DNA of 64,000 bases from Hydrogenophaga sp. (GTDB taxonomy: Bacteria > Pseudomonadota > Gammaproteobacteria > Burkholderiales > Burkholderiaceae_C): assembly GCF_011772445.1 (NCBI RefSeq), contig NZ_WVZN01000008.1, positions 34,766 to 98,765 on the forward strand, in the 5' to 3' direction. Numbering within the stretch: position 1 is the stretch's first letter; every line of letters begins with the position of its first letter. A program made the position numbers and the translations under genes. This document shows positions 52,716 to 61,084 of this stretch, in pieces. The notes under the pieces were generated by a model. It worked only from the letters and a program-made list of their open reading frames with translations, had not been told where the DNA came from and searched no databases.

Positions 52716-53267
52716 ATGGCGCAAGCCCTTCCCTCAAGCACCGCTCACGGGGCCTTCGCGCCCGCCGTGTCCTGGCCGGCCATCTTTGCCGGGGCCGCTG
52801 GCGCGGCCGCGTTGTCGCTCATTCTGTTGGTGCTCGGCACCGGGCTGGGGCTGGCGTCTGCCTCCCCCTGGGTGGTCGGCCGCCCGGACGAAGGGCCGTT
52901 CGGCACCGCCGCGGTGGTCTGGATCTGCTTCACGCAAGTGATCGCCTCGGGCATGGGCGGCTACCTGGCGGGCCGCCTGCGCACGCGCTGGGCCGACACG
53001 CCGCGGGACGAGGTCTACTTCCGCGACACCGCGCACGGCTTTCTGGCGTGGGCGGTGGCCTCGCTGGCCACGGCCGCCCTGCTGACCACGGTGATCGGCA
53101 CCATCCTCGGCGCCGACATGCGCGAGGCGTCCAGCGCCGCCGCGGTGGCCGCCGACAACAGCGAACAGGCGCACCGCGCGCTCTGGCTGTTCGTCTCGCT
53201 GCTGATGGGGGCGTTCTTCGCCAGTCTGGCCGCCACGTTTGGCGGGCGCCAACGCGACACGGACTGA
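52716..53267 (+). CDS. Four-helix membrane protein of unknown function
   Basis: A 183-residue inner-membrane protein with hydrophobic segments at about 20-43 (FAGAAGAAALSLILLVLGTG), 64-88, 107-128 and 148-168. A glycine-rich GMGGYLAGRLRTRW motif links helices 2 and 3. Similar small membrane proteins are common in Comamonadaceae, but none has a known role. ATG 52716 has an AGGAGG site. It leads a three-gene run with the 23-residue peptide (33 nt later) and the DUF4019 protein. Confidence 0.85.
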   Translation: MAQALPSSTAHGAFAPAVSWPAIFAGAAGAAALSLILLVLGTGLGLASASPWVVGRPDEGPFGTAAVVWICFTQVIASGMGGYLAGRLRTRWADTPRDEVYFRDTAHGFLAWAVASLATAALLTTVIGTILGADMREASSAAAVAADNSEQAHRALWLFVSLLMGAFFASLAATFGGRQRDTD

Positions 53268-53300
53268 CCCCGCACCTTCCCACCCGATCAGGAGCCCACC

Positions 53301-53372
53301 ATGCGTTCACTGCTGCTGTTCTTTCTCGGCGTTCCCATCCCGGTGATCATCCTGATCGCCCTGCTCTTCTAG
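53301..53372 (+). CDS. 23-residue hydrophobic membrane peptide
   Basis: MRSLLLFFLGVPIPVIILIALLF: a single predicted membrane helix with a Pro-x-Pro kink in the middle and one Arg at the N-terminus. It has a good AGGAG site 8 nt before ATG 53301 and lies between two co-directional genes. Peptides of this type (lmo0937/YqaE-like small membrane proteins) are often missed by gene finders. Function unknown; it might modulate the neighbouring four-helix protein. Confidence 0.75.
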   Translation: MRSLLLFFLGVPIPVIILIALLF

Positions 53373-53380
53373 GTCGACCC

Positions 53381-53794
53381 ATGTTGCGACGAACACTCCT
53401 GATCGGCGCGGCCAGCCTCGCCTGCGCGACGGCATCCCACGCGGCCGACGCCACGACCGAAGCGCGCCTGTCGGCCGAGCGCTGGCTGGCGCTGGTGGAC
53501 GTGGGCGACTACGCCGCCAGCTGGCAACAGGCCGGTGCCCTGTTCAAGGGCGCGATGGACGCCGAGCGCTGGACCCGCTCGGTCAGCGCGGTGCGGGGCC
53601 CGCTCGGCGCCCTGCGCCAGCGCAAGGACAAGTCGGCCGACGCGCAGCAGACGCTGCCCGGCCTGCCCGATGGCCAGTACGCGGTGCTGGCGTATGACAG
53701 CGCCTTCGCCAACAAGGCCGCGGCGGTCGAGACGGTCACGCTCGTGAAAGAACCCGATGGCGCCTGGCGCGTCATCGGGTACTTCATCCGCTGA
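53381..53794 (+). CDS. Secreted DUF4019-containing protein
   Basis: A 137-residue protein with a signal peptide (LRRTLLIGAASLACATASHA, cleavage about residue 21). The DUF4019 pattern follows: AERWLALVDVGDYAASWQQAG, LFKGAMDAERWTRSVSAVRGPLGAL and a C-terminal VTLVKEPDGAWRVIGYFIR. Expected location is the periplasm. The domain is cystatin/NTF2-like with unknown function. ATG 53381 begins 8 nt after the peptide gene. Confidence 0.88.
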   Translation: MLRRTLLIGAASLACATASHAADATTEARLSAERWLALVDVGDYAASWQQAGALFKGAMDAERWTRSVSAVRGPLGALRQRKDKSADAQQTLPGLPDGQYAVLAYDSAFANKAAAVETVTLVKEPDGAWRVIGYFIR

Positions 53795-53820
53795 GCGATC
53801 TGGCGGCGGCGCGCCAGGGC

Positions 53821-53843
53821 AGCCGGGGCGAAGCCCGGCTTTG
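53821..53843. terminator. Hairpin between convergent DUF4019 and metallophosphoesterase genes
   Basis: AGCCGGG-GCGAAG-CCCGGCT followed by TTT forms a 7-bp GC stem downstream of the DUF4019 stop. The short T-run makes it a moderate intrinsic terminator. Confidence 0.55.
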
Positions 53844-53868
53844 ATCAGTGGGGTGCGACGGGATCGGT

Positions 53869-56217
53869 TCAGAACAGGAACTGCTCGGCCCCCATGTCCT
53901 GGGCGGTCACGCCCGTCAGGGTAACCAAGGGGCGTGCCACGGCCGGGCCTTGCGAGCCGTCGGTGTCGATCTGCACGATGGCGCCGTTGGGGCTGTCGAT
54001 GACACGCACCACGCCGTCGGCCATGGGGTTGCCGCCGCGGTAGCCCACCGACGCCAGCAGGGCCTGCAGGTTCAGGTGGTCGTTCGCGGGCGAGAAGTCG
54101 GCGATCGTGTCGCCCGCCTCGCGGAGGCTGCGGTAGACGAAGGTGTCCTTGCCCGCCCCACCGACGACGCGGTTGGCGCCCACGGTGCTGAAGATCTGGT
54201 CGTCGGCGTCGGTCCCTTGCACCACCACGCGCGAGCCGGTGGGCTCCACGCGGTGCTTGCGCGCCGTCAACCACTGCGCGGGCGTCAGCGCGGCGCGGGT
54301 GACGCGGATCTCGCTGATGCAACCGAAGAAGCCGCTGCCGGCCGAGCCGTTGATGGAGCCCCCCACGACCCAGGGCTGGTCGGGCACGCCCGCGATGCCG
54401 ATGGCGTTGGTGACGTTGCGCAGCACCGGCGCACCGGCCACGTACATGGTGGTGTCGTGCGTGAGCGGGTCGTTCACGAAGGCCACGTGCTCCCACTGGT
54501 CGGCCATGATCTCGCCCGACCAGTTGGTCTTGGACTGCAGGCGTCCCGGCGACGGCATCGTGGTGATCTCCCACTGCACCTCGCGCAGGTTGGAGATGGC
54601 GAACTGCAGGGTGCTCGAATCGCCGTAGCTGCCGCTCCAGCCGGGCACCGACAGGCGCTTGCCGCCGCGCGTCATCACGCTCATCCAGGCGTTGTTGGCC
54701 GCGCTCCAGTTGCGGTCGATCTTCATGACGGCCTCGACGGTGTAGCCCGTCATGAGGTAGTCGTTGTTGATCGGCACGCCAGCCAGCGTGGCGAAGTAGT
54801 GCGCGTTCGGGTTGTTCGGTGAGGTGAAGCACACGCTGCCATTGGCGGCGGTGCGGGCGTGGCGCTCGACCGACCAGACGGCGCCGTCGAGCGGCGCGCT
54901 GGCCGCCAGGCCACGGCGCAGCGGGTTGGCGCCGGTCTCGTCGCGCACCTGCGCATCGGCCGCCACCGGCTGGCCGGGCACGCCGCGGTGAAAGCGCCAG
55001 TGGGCCACGGTGTCGGGGTGGCTGGGGTAGTCCTCGCTGTCGTAGGGCAGCGCGGTCGCGGGCGGCGTGGGCTCTTCGTAGCCGTCCAGGATCATGGCGC
55101 GCGCCTGCTCGACGATGGCTTGCTCGCGCGTGGGCGAGGCCGGGCCGAAGCCCGGCGCGAAGCGGCGGAAGCGCTCGCGGAAGTCGATGTCGATCTCGAA
55201 CTCGTTGTTGGGCTCGTTGAGCACCGCGCGGTCGAAGGCGTTGAGCGTGGCCTTGGGCTTCATGGGCACCCAGGGCGAGAAGGTCAGCGCCTTGATCTTG
55301 TTCTCCGTCAGGTCGAACTCATAGATCCGCATGTAGCCGTTGCCGCCCTGGTAGGCCATCTGGTAGTCGGACACGGCCTCGTGCACGCGGTTGCCGAAGT
55401 CGTTGACGCGGGACTTGCGCGCCGAGCCGTGGTTGTGGCCGTTGAGCACCAGGAAGATCTGGTCGTTGTCCTTGATCAGGCGCTCCCACAGGAAGTCGCC
55501 GTACGGGGTGTCCTTGGCGGTGACGGCGTCGCTGTCGATGGCCAGGTAGTCGTGCGTGGTCAGGATGACCGGCACCGTGGGGTGACTGGCGATCACGTTG
55601 CGCGCCCAGGCGATGGCCGCGTCGGACGCGCGCCAGGACATGGCCAGCGACATGAAGCGCTGACCTTCGGCTTCGAAGATGTGGTACTCGTGAAAGCCCG
55701 AAGGGTCGCGCCCGCCGAAGGTGGCCTGCGTGGCCGCGCGCGTGGTGGGGAAGGTGCGCAGGTAAAGCTCGTTGGCGGGGTTGCGTTGCGCGTCGGTGCA
55801 ATCGTCCTGGCGGCCCACGTAGCCGCAGCCCACCGTCACGTCGTGGTTGCCCGCGAGGATGGAGTACGGCAGCTCCGCGTCTTCGAGCGTCTTCATGGCG
55901 CGGTCGGCCACGCCCCACTCGCCTGAATTGCCCGGCCGGTCCACCACGTCGCCCAGGTGCACCACGAAGGGAATGTTCAGCGAGCGCGCGTGCTGCGCGA
56001 GCCAGGCCGTCTGCGACGCATACGGCTCGCTGCCGTAGCGCAGCATGAACTGGTTGCCCACGACGGAGTAGCGCGAATAGAACTGCGTGTCGGGCAGCAC
56101 GGCCAGGCCGAAGCTGGACGAGGCGGCATGGACCGCGCTGGCCGCGGCGATGGCGCCGAGAGTGAAAGACGCGGCGCGAACGAAGCGCCGCGTGGCGGCG
56201 GAACGGATGTCGAACAT
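53869..56217 (-). CDS. Secreted metallophosphoesterase with LamG-like domain and RTX-type C-terminus
   Basis: A 782-residue modular exoprotein. It has an N-terminal signal (ATRRFVRAASFTLGAIAAASA, cleavage about residue 31; the RR could make it Tat-dependent). The calcineurin-like phosphoesterase has VLPDTQFYS (Asp43), HLGDVVD (88-94), AGNHD (122-126), TTHDYL and LNGHNHGS metal motifs. A concanavalin/LamG-like domain at about 430-690 (YTVEAVMKIDRNWSAANNAW, WVVGGSINGSAGSGFFGCISEIRVTR) follows. The C-terminal RTX/serralysin-like region contains GGAGKDTFVYRS and GDTIADFSPANDHLNLQALL. Likely a phosphatase or nucleotidase acting outside the cell. Confidence 0.9.
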   Translation of the reverse strand: MFDIRSAATRRFVRAASFTLGAIAAASAVHAASSSFGLAVLPDTQFYSRYSVVGNQFMLRYGSEPYASQTAWLAQHARSLNIPFVVHLGDVVDRPGNSGEWGVADRAMKTLEDAELPYSILAGNHDVTVGCGYVGRQDDCTDAQRNPANELYLRTFPTTRAATQATFGGRDPSGFHEYHIFEAEGQRFMSLAMSWRASDAAIAWARNVIASHPTVPVILTTHDYLAIDSDAVTAKDTPYGDFLWERLIKDNDQIFLVLNGHNHGSARKSRVNDFGNRVHEAVSDYQMAYQGGNGYMRIYEFDLTENKIKALTFSPWVPMKPKATLNAFDRAVLNEPNNEFEIDIDFRERFRRFAPGFGPASPTREQAIVEQARAMILDGYEEPTPPATALPYDSEDYPSHPDTVAHWRFHRGVPGQPVAADAQVRDETGANPLRRGLAASAPLDGAVWSVERHARTAANGSVCFTSPNNPNAHYFATLAGVPINNDYLMTGYTVEAVMKIDRNWSAANNAWMSVMTRGGKRLSVPGWSGSYGDSSTLQFAISNLREVQWEITTMPSPGRLQSKTNWSGEIMADQWEHVAFVNDPLTHDTTMYVAGAPVLRNVTNAIGIAGVPDQPWVVGGSINGSAGSGFFGCISEIRVTRAALTPAQWLTARKHRVEPTGSRVVVQGTDADDQIFSTVGANRVVGGAGKDTFVYRSLREAGDTIADFSPANDHLNLQALLASVGYRGGNPMADGVVRVIDSPNGAIVQIDTDGSQGPAVARPLVTLTGVTAQDMGAEQFLF

Positions 56218-56319
56218 GGCAAGACCGGAGGTGGTGAATCGAAGTCAGCATGCTTACTGCGATCCATCACAGGCCGATGCGCCACGGGCCCGCGGAACAC
56301 TGGTCCGATCGGAGGATGC

Positions 56320-57264
56320 TCAGAGCTTGAGCGACCAGGTCTCGCCCACCAGCGATTGCCCGAAGCCCTCGTACGGCTCCGACTTCACGAGCTCGAAGCC
56401 GCGCCGCGCGTAGATGTCGCGCGCGGCGCCCAGACAACTGTTCGTCCACAGCACCATCTTGCGGTACCCCTTGGCCCGCGCGAAGGCCAGGCACTCGTCC
56501 GTGAGGCGCGCGCCCAGCCCCAGGCCACGCGCGGCCGGCGTCAGCAGCAGCATGCGCAGTTGCGCCGTGGTGGCCGACTTGCGCACCACGAACACCGAAC
56601 CCACGCGCTCGCCATCGAGCTCGGCCATCCAGCAGCGCTCCCACTCGGGCTGGAAGTGGCGCACGTACTTGGCCACGATGTCGGCCACCAGGGCTTCGAA
56701 TTCCATGTTCCAGCCGTACTCGCGTGCGTAGACCTCGCCGTGCTGCTGCACCACCCAGCCCATGTCACCAGGGCGCGGGTCGCGCAGCACCGCCGCGCGC
56801 GTGCGCGGCGCGGCAGCCGGCTCCAGCAGTTGCTCGATGCGCGCCATCGCCTCCACCACCGCCTGCTGGTCGCCCGGCGCCAGCGCGGCCAGCAGCGCAG
56901 CGGCCTCGTCGCGCGACTTCTGCTGCATGGGCGCGAAAGCGGCGTACCCGGCCTCGGTGAGCGTGAGGAGGCTCTGGCGCGCGTCCGTCGGGCTGGGCGT
57001 GCGGCTCAGCCAGCCCGCGTTTTCGAAGCGCTTGAGGATGCGGCTGAGATAGCCCCCGTCCATGCCCAGCTCGCGGATGAGCTCGGCGGCCACCAGGCCC
57101 TGGTGGTGTGCCAGCTCATAGAGCACGCGCACCTCGGTCAGCGACAGATCGCCGCCCAGGTAGGGCGAGAGCACGCCCGCCCGGCGGGTGTAGAAGCGGT
57201 TGAAGCGGCGCACCGCCTTGACGGCGGCGGGCGCCACGGACGAGGGATCAATGGTGGTCGACAT
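56320..57264 (-). CDS. MarR-GNAT fusion regulator/acetyltransferase
   Basis: A 314-residue fusion from ATG 57264. Residues about 10-150 are a MarR winged helix (LSLTEVRVLYELAHHQGLVAAEL then GMDGGYLSRILKRFENAGWLSR). Residues about 165-310 are a GNAT domain with the acetyl-CoA loop TPAARGLGLGARLTDECLAFA and KMVLWTNSCLGAARDIYARRGFEL. Such bifunctional proteins are widespread and their acetyl acceptor is unknown. The upstream ATGs at 57273 and 57300 overlap the promoter -10 and operator, so they are unlikely. It follows the MFS efflux gene but has its own promoter and probable autorepression sites. Confidence 0.92.
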   Translation of the reverse strand: MSTTIDPSSVAPAAVKAVRRFNRFYTRRAGVLSPYLGGDLSLTEVRVLYELAHHQGLVAAELIRELGMDGGYLSRILKRFENAGWLSRTPSPTDARQSLLTLTEAGYAAFAPMQQKSRDEAAALLAALAPGDQQAVVEAMARIEQLLEPAAAPRTRAAVLRDPRPGDMGWVVQQHGEVYAREYGWNMEFEALVADIVAKYVRHFQPEWERCWMAELDGERVGSVFVVRKSATTAQLRMLLLTPAARGLGLGARLTDECLAFARAKGYRKMVLWTNSCLGAARDIYARRGFELVKSEPYEGFGQSLVGETWSLKL

Positions 57265-57265
57265 G

Positions 57266-57301
57266 CTTGCCATTGTCAAGTTTTTACTTGCCAATGGCAA
57301 C
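57266..57301 (-). promoter_or_regulatory. Leaderless promoter of the MarR-GNAT gene covered by two MarR-type operators
   Basis: Minus-strand TTGCCA (57300-57295) and GACAAT (57277-57272), 17 bp apart, make a promoter whose start would fall at or next to the ATG at 57264. Two related 15-bp dyads, CTTGCCATTGTCAAG (57266-57280) and CTTGCCAATGGCAAC (57287-57301), cover the -10 and -35. Their centres are 21 bp apart, i.e. on the same face of the helix. Autorepression by the MarR domain is the natural reading. Confidence 0.7.
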
Positions 57302-57312
57302 TGTCTGCACGC

Positions 57313-58515
57313 TCAGGTGGCGAGCCGCGTGCGCGGCGGCCCCGCCAGGGTGAGCCAGGTGAGCGCCACGCTGGTGAGCGAACCCATCGCCATGCCCGCC
57401 ACCATGGGCAGCGGCTGGCCGTTGGCGAACAGGCCCACCACCCCCATGGCCACCGCGCCCACCAGCATCTGCAGCGTGCCCATCAGCGCCGAGGCCGTAC
57501 CGGCGATGGGGCCGTGCTCTTCCAGCGCCAGCACCGACACGGTGGGGATCACCAGGCCCATGAAGGCGCTGGCGATGAAGAACAGCGCGATCAGCACGCG
57601 CAGGTCGTCGCCCCCGAGCAGGTAGTAGGCCAGCAAGGCCGCCATGAACAGACCCGAGGCCGTGGCCGCGAACTTCACCATCGGCACCAGGCCCACGCGC
57701 CGGCCCAGCTGGGCGGTGAACTGCGACGCGCCGATGAAGGCGAAGGCGTTGAAGCCGAAGGCCAGGCTGTATTGCGTGGGGCTGAGGCCGTAGTGGTTGA
57801 TGAGCACGAAAGGCGAGCCTGCCAGGAACACGAAAAACCCCGCCAGCGCCGCGCTGCCGATGCCCACCAGCCCCATGTAGTGCCAGTCGCGCAGCAGCAC
57901 GCCGTAGCCGCGCAGGGCGCTGCCTACGCTGCTGTCCAGCCGCTGCTCGGGCGGGCGCGTCTCGTTCAGGGTGGTGCGCACCAGCAGCAGACCCGCCACC
58001 GCCGCCAGGCCCACGGCCCAGAACACGCCGCGCCAGCCGCTCAGCGCGATCACGCCACTGCCCGCCAGCGGCGCGAGGATCGGCGACACGCTGAACACCA
58101 GCATCAACAGCGACATCAGGCGCGCGGCCTCGGTGCCGGTGTGCAGGTCGCGCACCACGGCGCGCGGAATGACCGACCCCGCCGCCGCGCCCAGCCCCTG
58201 CAGGAAACGCAGGACAACCAGCGTCTGGATATCGGTGGCCAGCGCGCAGCCCACGCTGGCCAGCGTGAACAGCACCAGGCCGAAGTACAGCGGCGGCTTG
58301 CGGCCCACCATGTCGGACACCGGGCCGTACAACAACTGCCCCACGCCCAGCGACAGGAAAAACGCCGTCAGGCTCAACTGCACCGCGCCCACCTCGGCCC
58401 CCAGCGCGGCGCCGATGGCCGGCAGCGCGGGCAGGTACATATCGATGGCGAAAGGCCCGATGGCCGAGAGCAGACCCAGGATGAGGGCCATGCGCAAATA
58501 GGAAGAAGACATCAT
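57313..58515 (-). CDS. Bcr/CflA-type MFS multidrug efflux transporter
   Basis: A 400-residue, 12-helix major facilitator. It has the Bcr/CflA signature start (ALILGLLSAIGPFAIDMYLPALP), motif A GPVSDMVGRKPPLYFG between helices 2 and 3, and LRFLQGLGAAAGSVIPRAVVRDL in helix 4. These support drug/H+ antiport of the bicyclomycin/chloramphenicol group. Start ATG 58515 (with a second ATG at 58512) is preceded by GGCGAGAAT. The MarR-GNAT gene follows 48 nt downstream in the same direction and may regulate efflux if transcribed together. Confidence 0.93.
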   Translation of the reverse strand: MMSSSYLRMALILGLLSAIGPFAIDMYLPALPAIGAALGAEVGAVQLSLTAFFLSLGVGQLLYGPVSDMVGRKPPLYFGLVLFTLASVGCALATDIQTLVVLRFLQGLGAAAGSVIPRAVVRDLHTGTEAARLMSLLMLVFSVSPILAPLAGSGVIALSGWRGVFWAVGLAAVAGLLLVRTTLNETRPPEQRLDSSVGSALRGYGVLLRDWHYMGLVGIGSAALAGFFVFLAGSPFVLINHYGLSPTQYSLAFGFNAFAFIGASQFTAQLGRRVGLVPMVKFAATASGLFMAALLAYYLLGGDDLRVLIALFFIASAFMGLVIPTVSVLALEEHGPIAGTASALMGTLQMLVGAVAMGVVGLFANGQPLPMVAGMAMGSLTSVALTWLTLAGPPRTRLAT

Positions 58516-58651
58516 GATGGCGGCGATTCTCGCCGCGAGCCCATTTCCTCTTCTGGCCAAGGCCCTCCCATGTCCGACCCTGGGTTGATGGCAACCACGG
58601 TGCCGAAGGAGAGAAGCGCCGCCTGCGCCATGCGGTTCCCGCGTAGCCTCA

Positions 58652-59383
58652 CTATTCCTTGAGCAGCTCCGGTAAGCGCGCGAGGACCGCGCCTTCGCAC
58701 GCGTCGAGCATGGACTGCAAGCTTGTTCGCACGAGAGCGTAGTCGTCGGCGGCCCATTCGGCGTGAGGCAGCGGCTCGCCTGAAGGCTCGGCGCAATCCA
58801 CGATGACGCTGGGCGACCACAGACTGGCGCCCTCCTTGCGCTTGTATATCTGCAGCCTGGACTTGAGCGCGAACTTCTCCTCGTCCGTACCTGCCAAGGC
58901 GTCGTACACCAGACGGGCGTTGCCGCCCGCCACCACCAGTGGGTGCTCGAATGCACGCTGACGCAGCGTCTCGTCGGCATTCATGGCCGCCTGCACGCGG
59001 TCATCCAGACGCCGAACGAAATCCGTAGAAGTGGGGTTGCGCAGATTGTCGCGTTGTGCCGATTCGATGCGGTCGCCCACCAAGTCGTTCTTGCTGAACG
59101 TTTGAAACCCACCACCGACGCCGGTGGCCAGCATGAGAATGTTGAGAGCCACTTGTGCGGCCACCACTTTGCCGGTGGTCTCCGGTTTGACCATGCGCAC
59201 TTCTTGTGGCGTCTCCTTGAGCCGGGAACCGTCAGCAAAAGTCGTCGAGTACTGCACCTTGACGGAACCCGGCAGTGTGGGCGGTATGCCGGGCGCAGGA
59301 CCTGTGGCGCAGCCGGACAGGAAGAAGGCGACGCACAGCAGCGCCGCGCCCCAGCGAAAGGCGACGGGGTGGATGAAGGACAT
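58652..59383 (-). CDS. Predicted lipoprotein of unknown function
   Basis: A 243-residue protein with a lipoprotein signal (lipobox LSGC, Cys25). VKVQYSTTFADGSRLKETPQEVRM and KVVAAQVALNILMLATGVGGGFQTF follow, then a hydrophilic domain with SRLQIYKRKEGASLWSPSVIVDC and an acidic C-terminus. The short hydrophobic stretch at about 73-93 may insert in a membrane. I do not recognise the family. ATG 59383 follows CCATGTCC with a weak site. It probably shares a transcript with the lipoprotein gene at 59410. Confidence 0.78.
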   Translation of the reverse strand: MSFIHPVAFRWGAALLCVAFFLSGCATGPAPGIPPTLPGSVKVQYSTTFADGSRLKETPQEVRMVKPETTGKVVAAQVALNILMLATGVGGGFQTFSKNDLVGDRIESAQRDNLRNPTSTDFVRRLDDRVQAAMNADETLRQRAFEHPLVVAGGNARLVYDALAGTDEEKFALKSRLQIYKRKEGASLWSPSVIVDCAEPSGEPLPHAEWAADDYALVRTSLQSMLDACEGAVLARLPELLKE

Positions 59384-59409
59384 GGGATGAATCGGAAGCG
59401 GCGCAATAC

Positions 59410-60009
59410 TCAGCGAACGAAGTAGTTTTCGGCGTAGAAGTCGTTCGGATAGCCATCCGCGTCGACCGGCACGCCAGCGTCTGCATCTGCAAACTGAAGG
59501 CGCGCGTTGTGTACATCGCCGATCACCTTTGTATTGGTGATGATCCCGCTCATGCGGCCATCGGGCATTGCGTTGAGGTTGACCCCCAAGCCCCCATCGC
59601 CTGAGATCGTGCTACCCACCAGGGTGAACACGCCTTTGATCACGTTGTCCCGGCCAGCACGAGTCGCCTGTGCAACGTTTACGGTGTACCTCTCCGTCAC
59701 CAAGCCTTGCTTGACGGTGCAGGTGTCATCCCCGTAGACCAGCACAGCGTTGGCGACTTCCAGGACGCCATTGCCCTTATTCGTCAACGTGACGTCGCGT
59801 ATGCGGGACGCGTACGCCGTGTTGTAGACGAAATCAATGTTGCAGCTGTCGTTCGCGGCGTCGCGCTTCCAGACGCCTTCGAATTCTGCGAGTGAAACGG
59901 AGGTTTGGGCAGGCGCCGCAGCCGGCGGCGGGGCATCGTCGCCACCGCCACCACAGGCGGTGAGCGTCAACGCGAAAGCAGTGGCCAACAAGGCATAGGA
60001 CGGGTTCAT
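59410..60009 (-). CDS. Predicted lipoprotein of unknown function
   Basis: A 199-residue protein with a lipoprotein signal (ALLATAFALTLTACGGGGDD, lipobox LTAC, Cys19) followed by a glycine/proline-rich linker and a beta-rich domain (LAEFEGVWKRDAANDSCNIDF to GIITNTKVIGDVHNARLQF). The domain is reminiscent of small outer-membrane-attached lipocalin-like folds, without clear family. Its GC content is lower than that of its neighbours. ATG 60009 follows AAGAGAAC. Confidence 0.8.
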   Translation of the reverse strand: MNPSYALLATAFALTLTACGGGGDDAPPPAAAPAQTSVSLAEFEGVWKRDAANDSCNIDFVYNTAYASRIRDVTLTNKGNGVLEVANAVLVYGDDTCTVKQGLVTERYTVNVAQATRAGRDNVIKGVFTLVGSTISGDGGLGVNLNAMPDGRMSGIITNTKVIGDVHNARLQFADADAGVPVDADGYPNDFYAENYFVR

Positions 60010-60339
60010 GTGCAAGTTCTCTTGATTTTTCGGCGAGGCAAGACGAAACATCCCCGCAGCCGGCCCCGCCGGGCGGCCACTTGGACAAACAAACTGGGGG
60101 AAGGGAGCGCGAGGGGCGAGGCGTCAGCGCGCGGCTGAAAGCCTGTCACCTGGCGATGGCTTCATGGGCTGCCGATTGGCAGGGATGAGGCCGGCTGGGT
60201 ACTGCGGCACGACCCGTGAAGGGTTCGGCGGCAGCGGCCAGCGGGGTCTATTCAGTGAAGAGGCAAAGTATCTGGGACCATCCGATTTCCGGGGGGATCG
60301 TCAAAGCAGGCGTAACAAAATCATCACGTGCTCGTCAGC
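60010..60339. other. Intergenic region without a recognisable gene
   Basis: About 330 bp between the lipoprotein gene and the first displaced cdiA fragment. I see no convincing start/ribosome-site pair and no RNA gene. The stretch around 60266-60320 (TCTGGGACCATCCGATTTCC) resembles the kind of sequence found at insertion-sequence ends, but no matching partner copy is visible in the window. Confidence 0.35.
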
Positions 60340-60343
60340 GCTG

Positions 60344-60598
60344 TCAACAAAGCTGCGTCCGGTTCAACTCGACGTGCCTGCCCCGACGCTGGGCGCTGTC
60401 CGAGCTCGCCTCACTGGTGCTGCGGCTGCTGGAACTGCCGATGCTGAAGTTGATGGCCATGCCGCCGCTGGCGTCGCCCTGGCGCTGCGCCTGGGCGACG
60501 GTGTTGATGCCTTGGCGGACCTGCAGCCCGGCCGTGGCCGCGCCCAGGGCTTTCATGCGCGCGCTGTCGGTGTGACCGATGGCGTCAAGCGTCTCCAC
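60344..60598 (-). pseudogene. Displaced cdiA/fhaB fragment (hemagglutinin-repeat region)
   Basis: An 84-codon reading (GTG 60598), starting METLDAIGHTDSARMKALGA. The pattern ARMKALGAATAGLQVRQGIN and GGMAINFSIGSSSSRSTSEA is that of the internal region of CdiA/FhaB filamentous exoproteins ('aaLkaaaaa... GsS.S.S.S'), here without any secretion domain or toxin. The upstream frame (reading back to about 60650) has no gene start. It is interpreted as a recombined piece of a cdiA gene left beside the orphan immunity gene. Confidence 0.7.
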
Positions 60599-60652
60599 CG
60601 CGCCTGCATGGCCTGCACCTCTCCGCAGCGATTTGAGATTCGACGCGAAGCC

Positions 60653-61069
60653 TCATGGTGTGCGGAATATCCTGCTCAGGAGGGTGGCAGTCCTCTCCTT
60701 GGAAAAGTCCTGAAGCTGCGACACCAGCCTTCGATCGGAGAACACGCGTGTCACTTCGTCCCAGTTCCGCAGAAGCACAGTGGCCAAGGTCTCAGCATCT
60801 GGCGGCTCGCCAAGATGTTGCTGCGTGATCGATTGATTCACGAACTCCAAGACATATTCGAGCTTGTGCCATCCGGCGATTGCGTTCCCTGCATCGACAA
60901 AGACTTGCCCTCGGTCACGCTCGAATCGAAGAGAAAACTGCGGCCCCGCCATCACAAGGACTGCGTTGCCAAACTCATTTGGCCTGTAGTCCGCCGTTTT
61001 GGAATCAGGAGAAAAATCCTTGCCCTGCACGAACAAAAATGCGGGAGCGATGTCAATCAGGCTGATCAT
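60653..61069 (-). CDS. Orphan CDI-type immunity protein candidate
   Basis: A 138-residue cytoplasmic protein (MISLIDIAPAFLFVQGKDFS, QFSLRFERDRGQVFVDAG, LEYVLEFVNQSITQQHLG). It is acidic-to-neutral with no signal peptide. It starts at ATG 61069, directly after the remnant toxin reading frame (one frame stops 8-10 nt before; another overlaps by 4 nt), the spacing seen between cdiA-CT and cdiI. It is preserved as a full open frame while its toxin is broken, which fits an immunity gene kept for protection against siblings. The family is not identified. Confidence 0.65.
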   Translation of the reverse strand: MISLIDIAPAFLFVQGKDFSPDSKTADYRPNEFGNAVLVMAGPQFSLRFERDRGQVFVDAGNAIAGWHKLEYVLEFVNQSITQQHLGEPPDAETLATVLLRNWDEVTRVFSDRRLVSQLQDFSKERTATLLSRIFRTP

Positions 61070-61084
61070 GGCACTACGGTTTGA

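Noticed and set aside
60266..60320. Possible insertion-sequence end
   Set aside because: No transposase, no second inverted repeat and no target duplication can be seen in the window.
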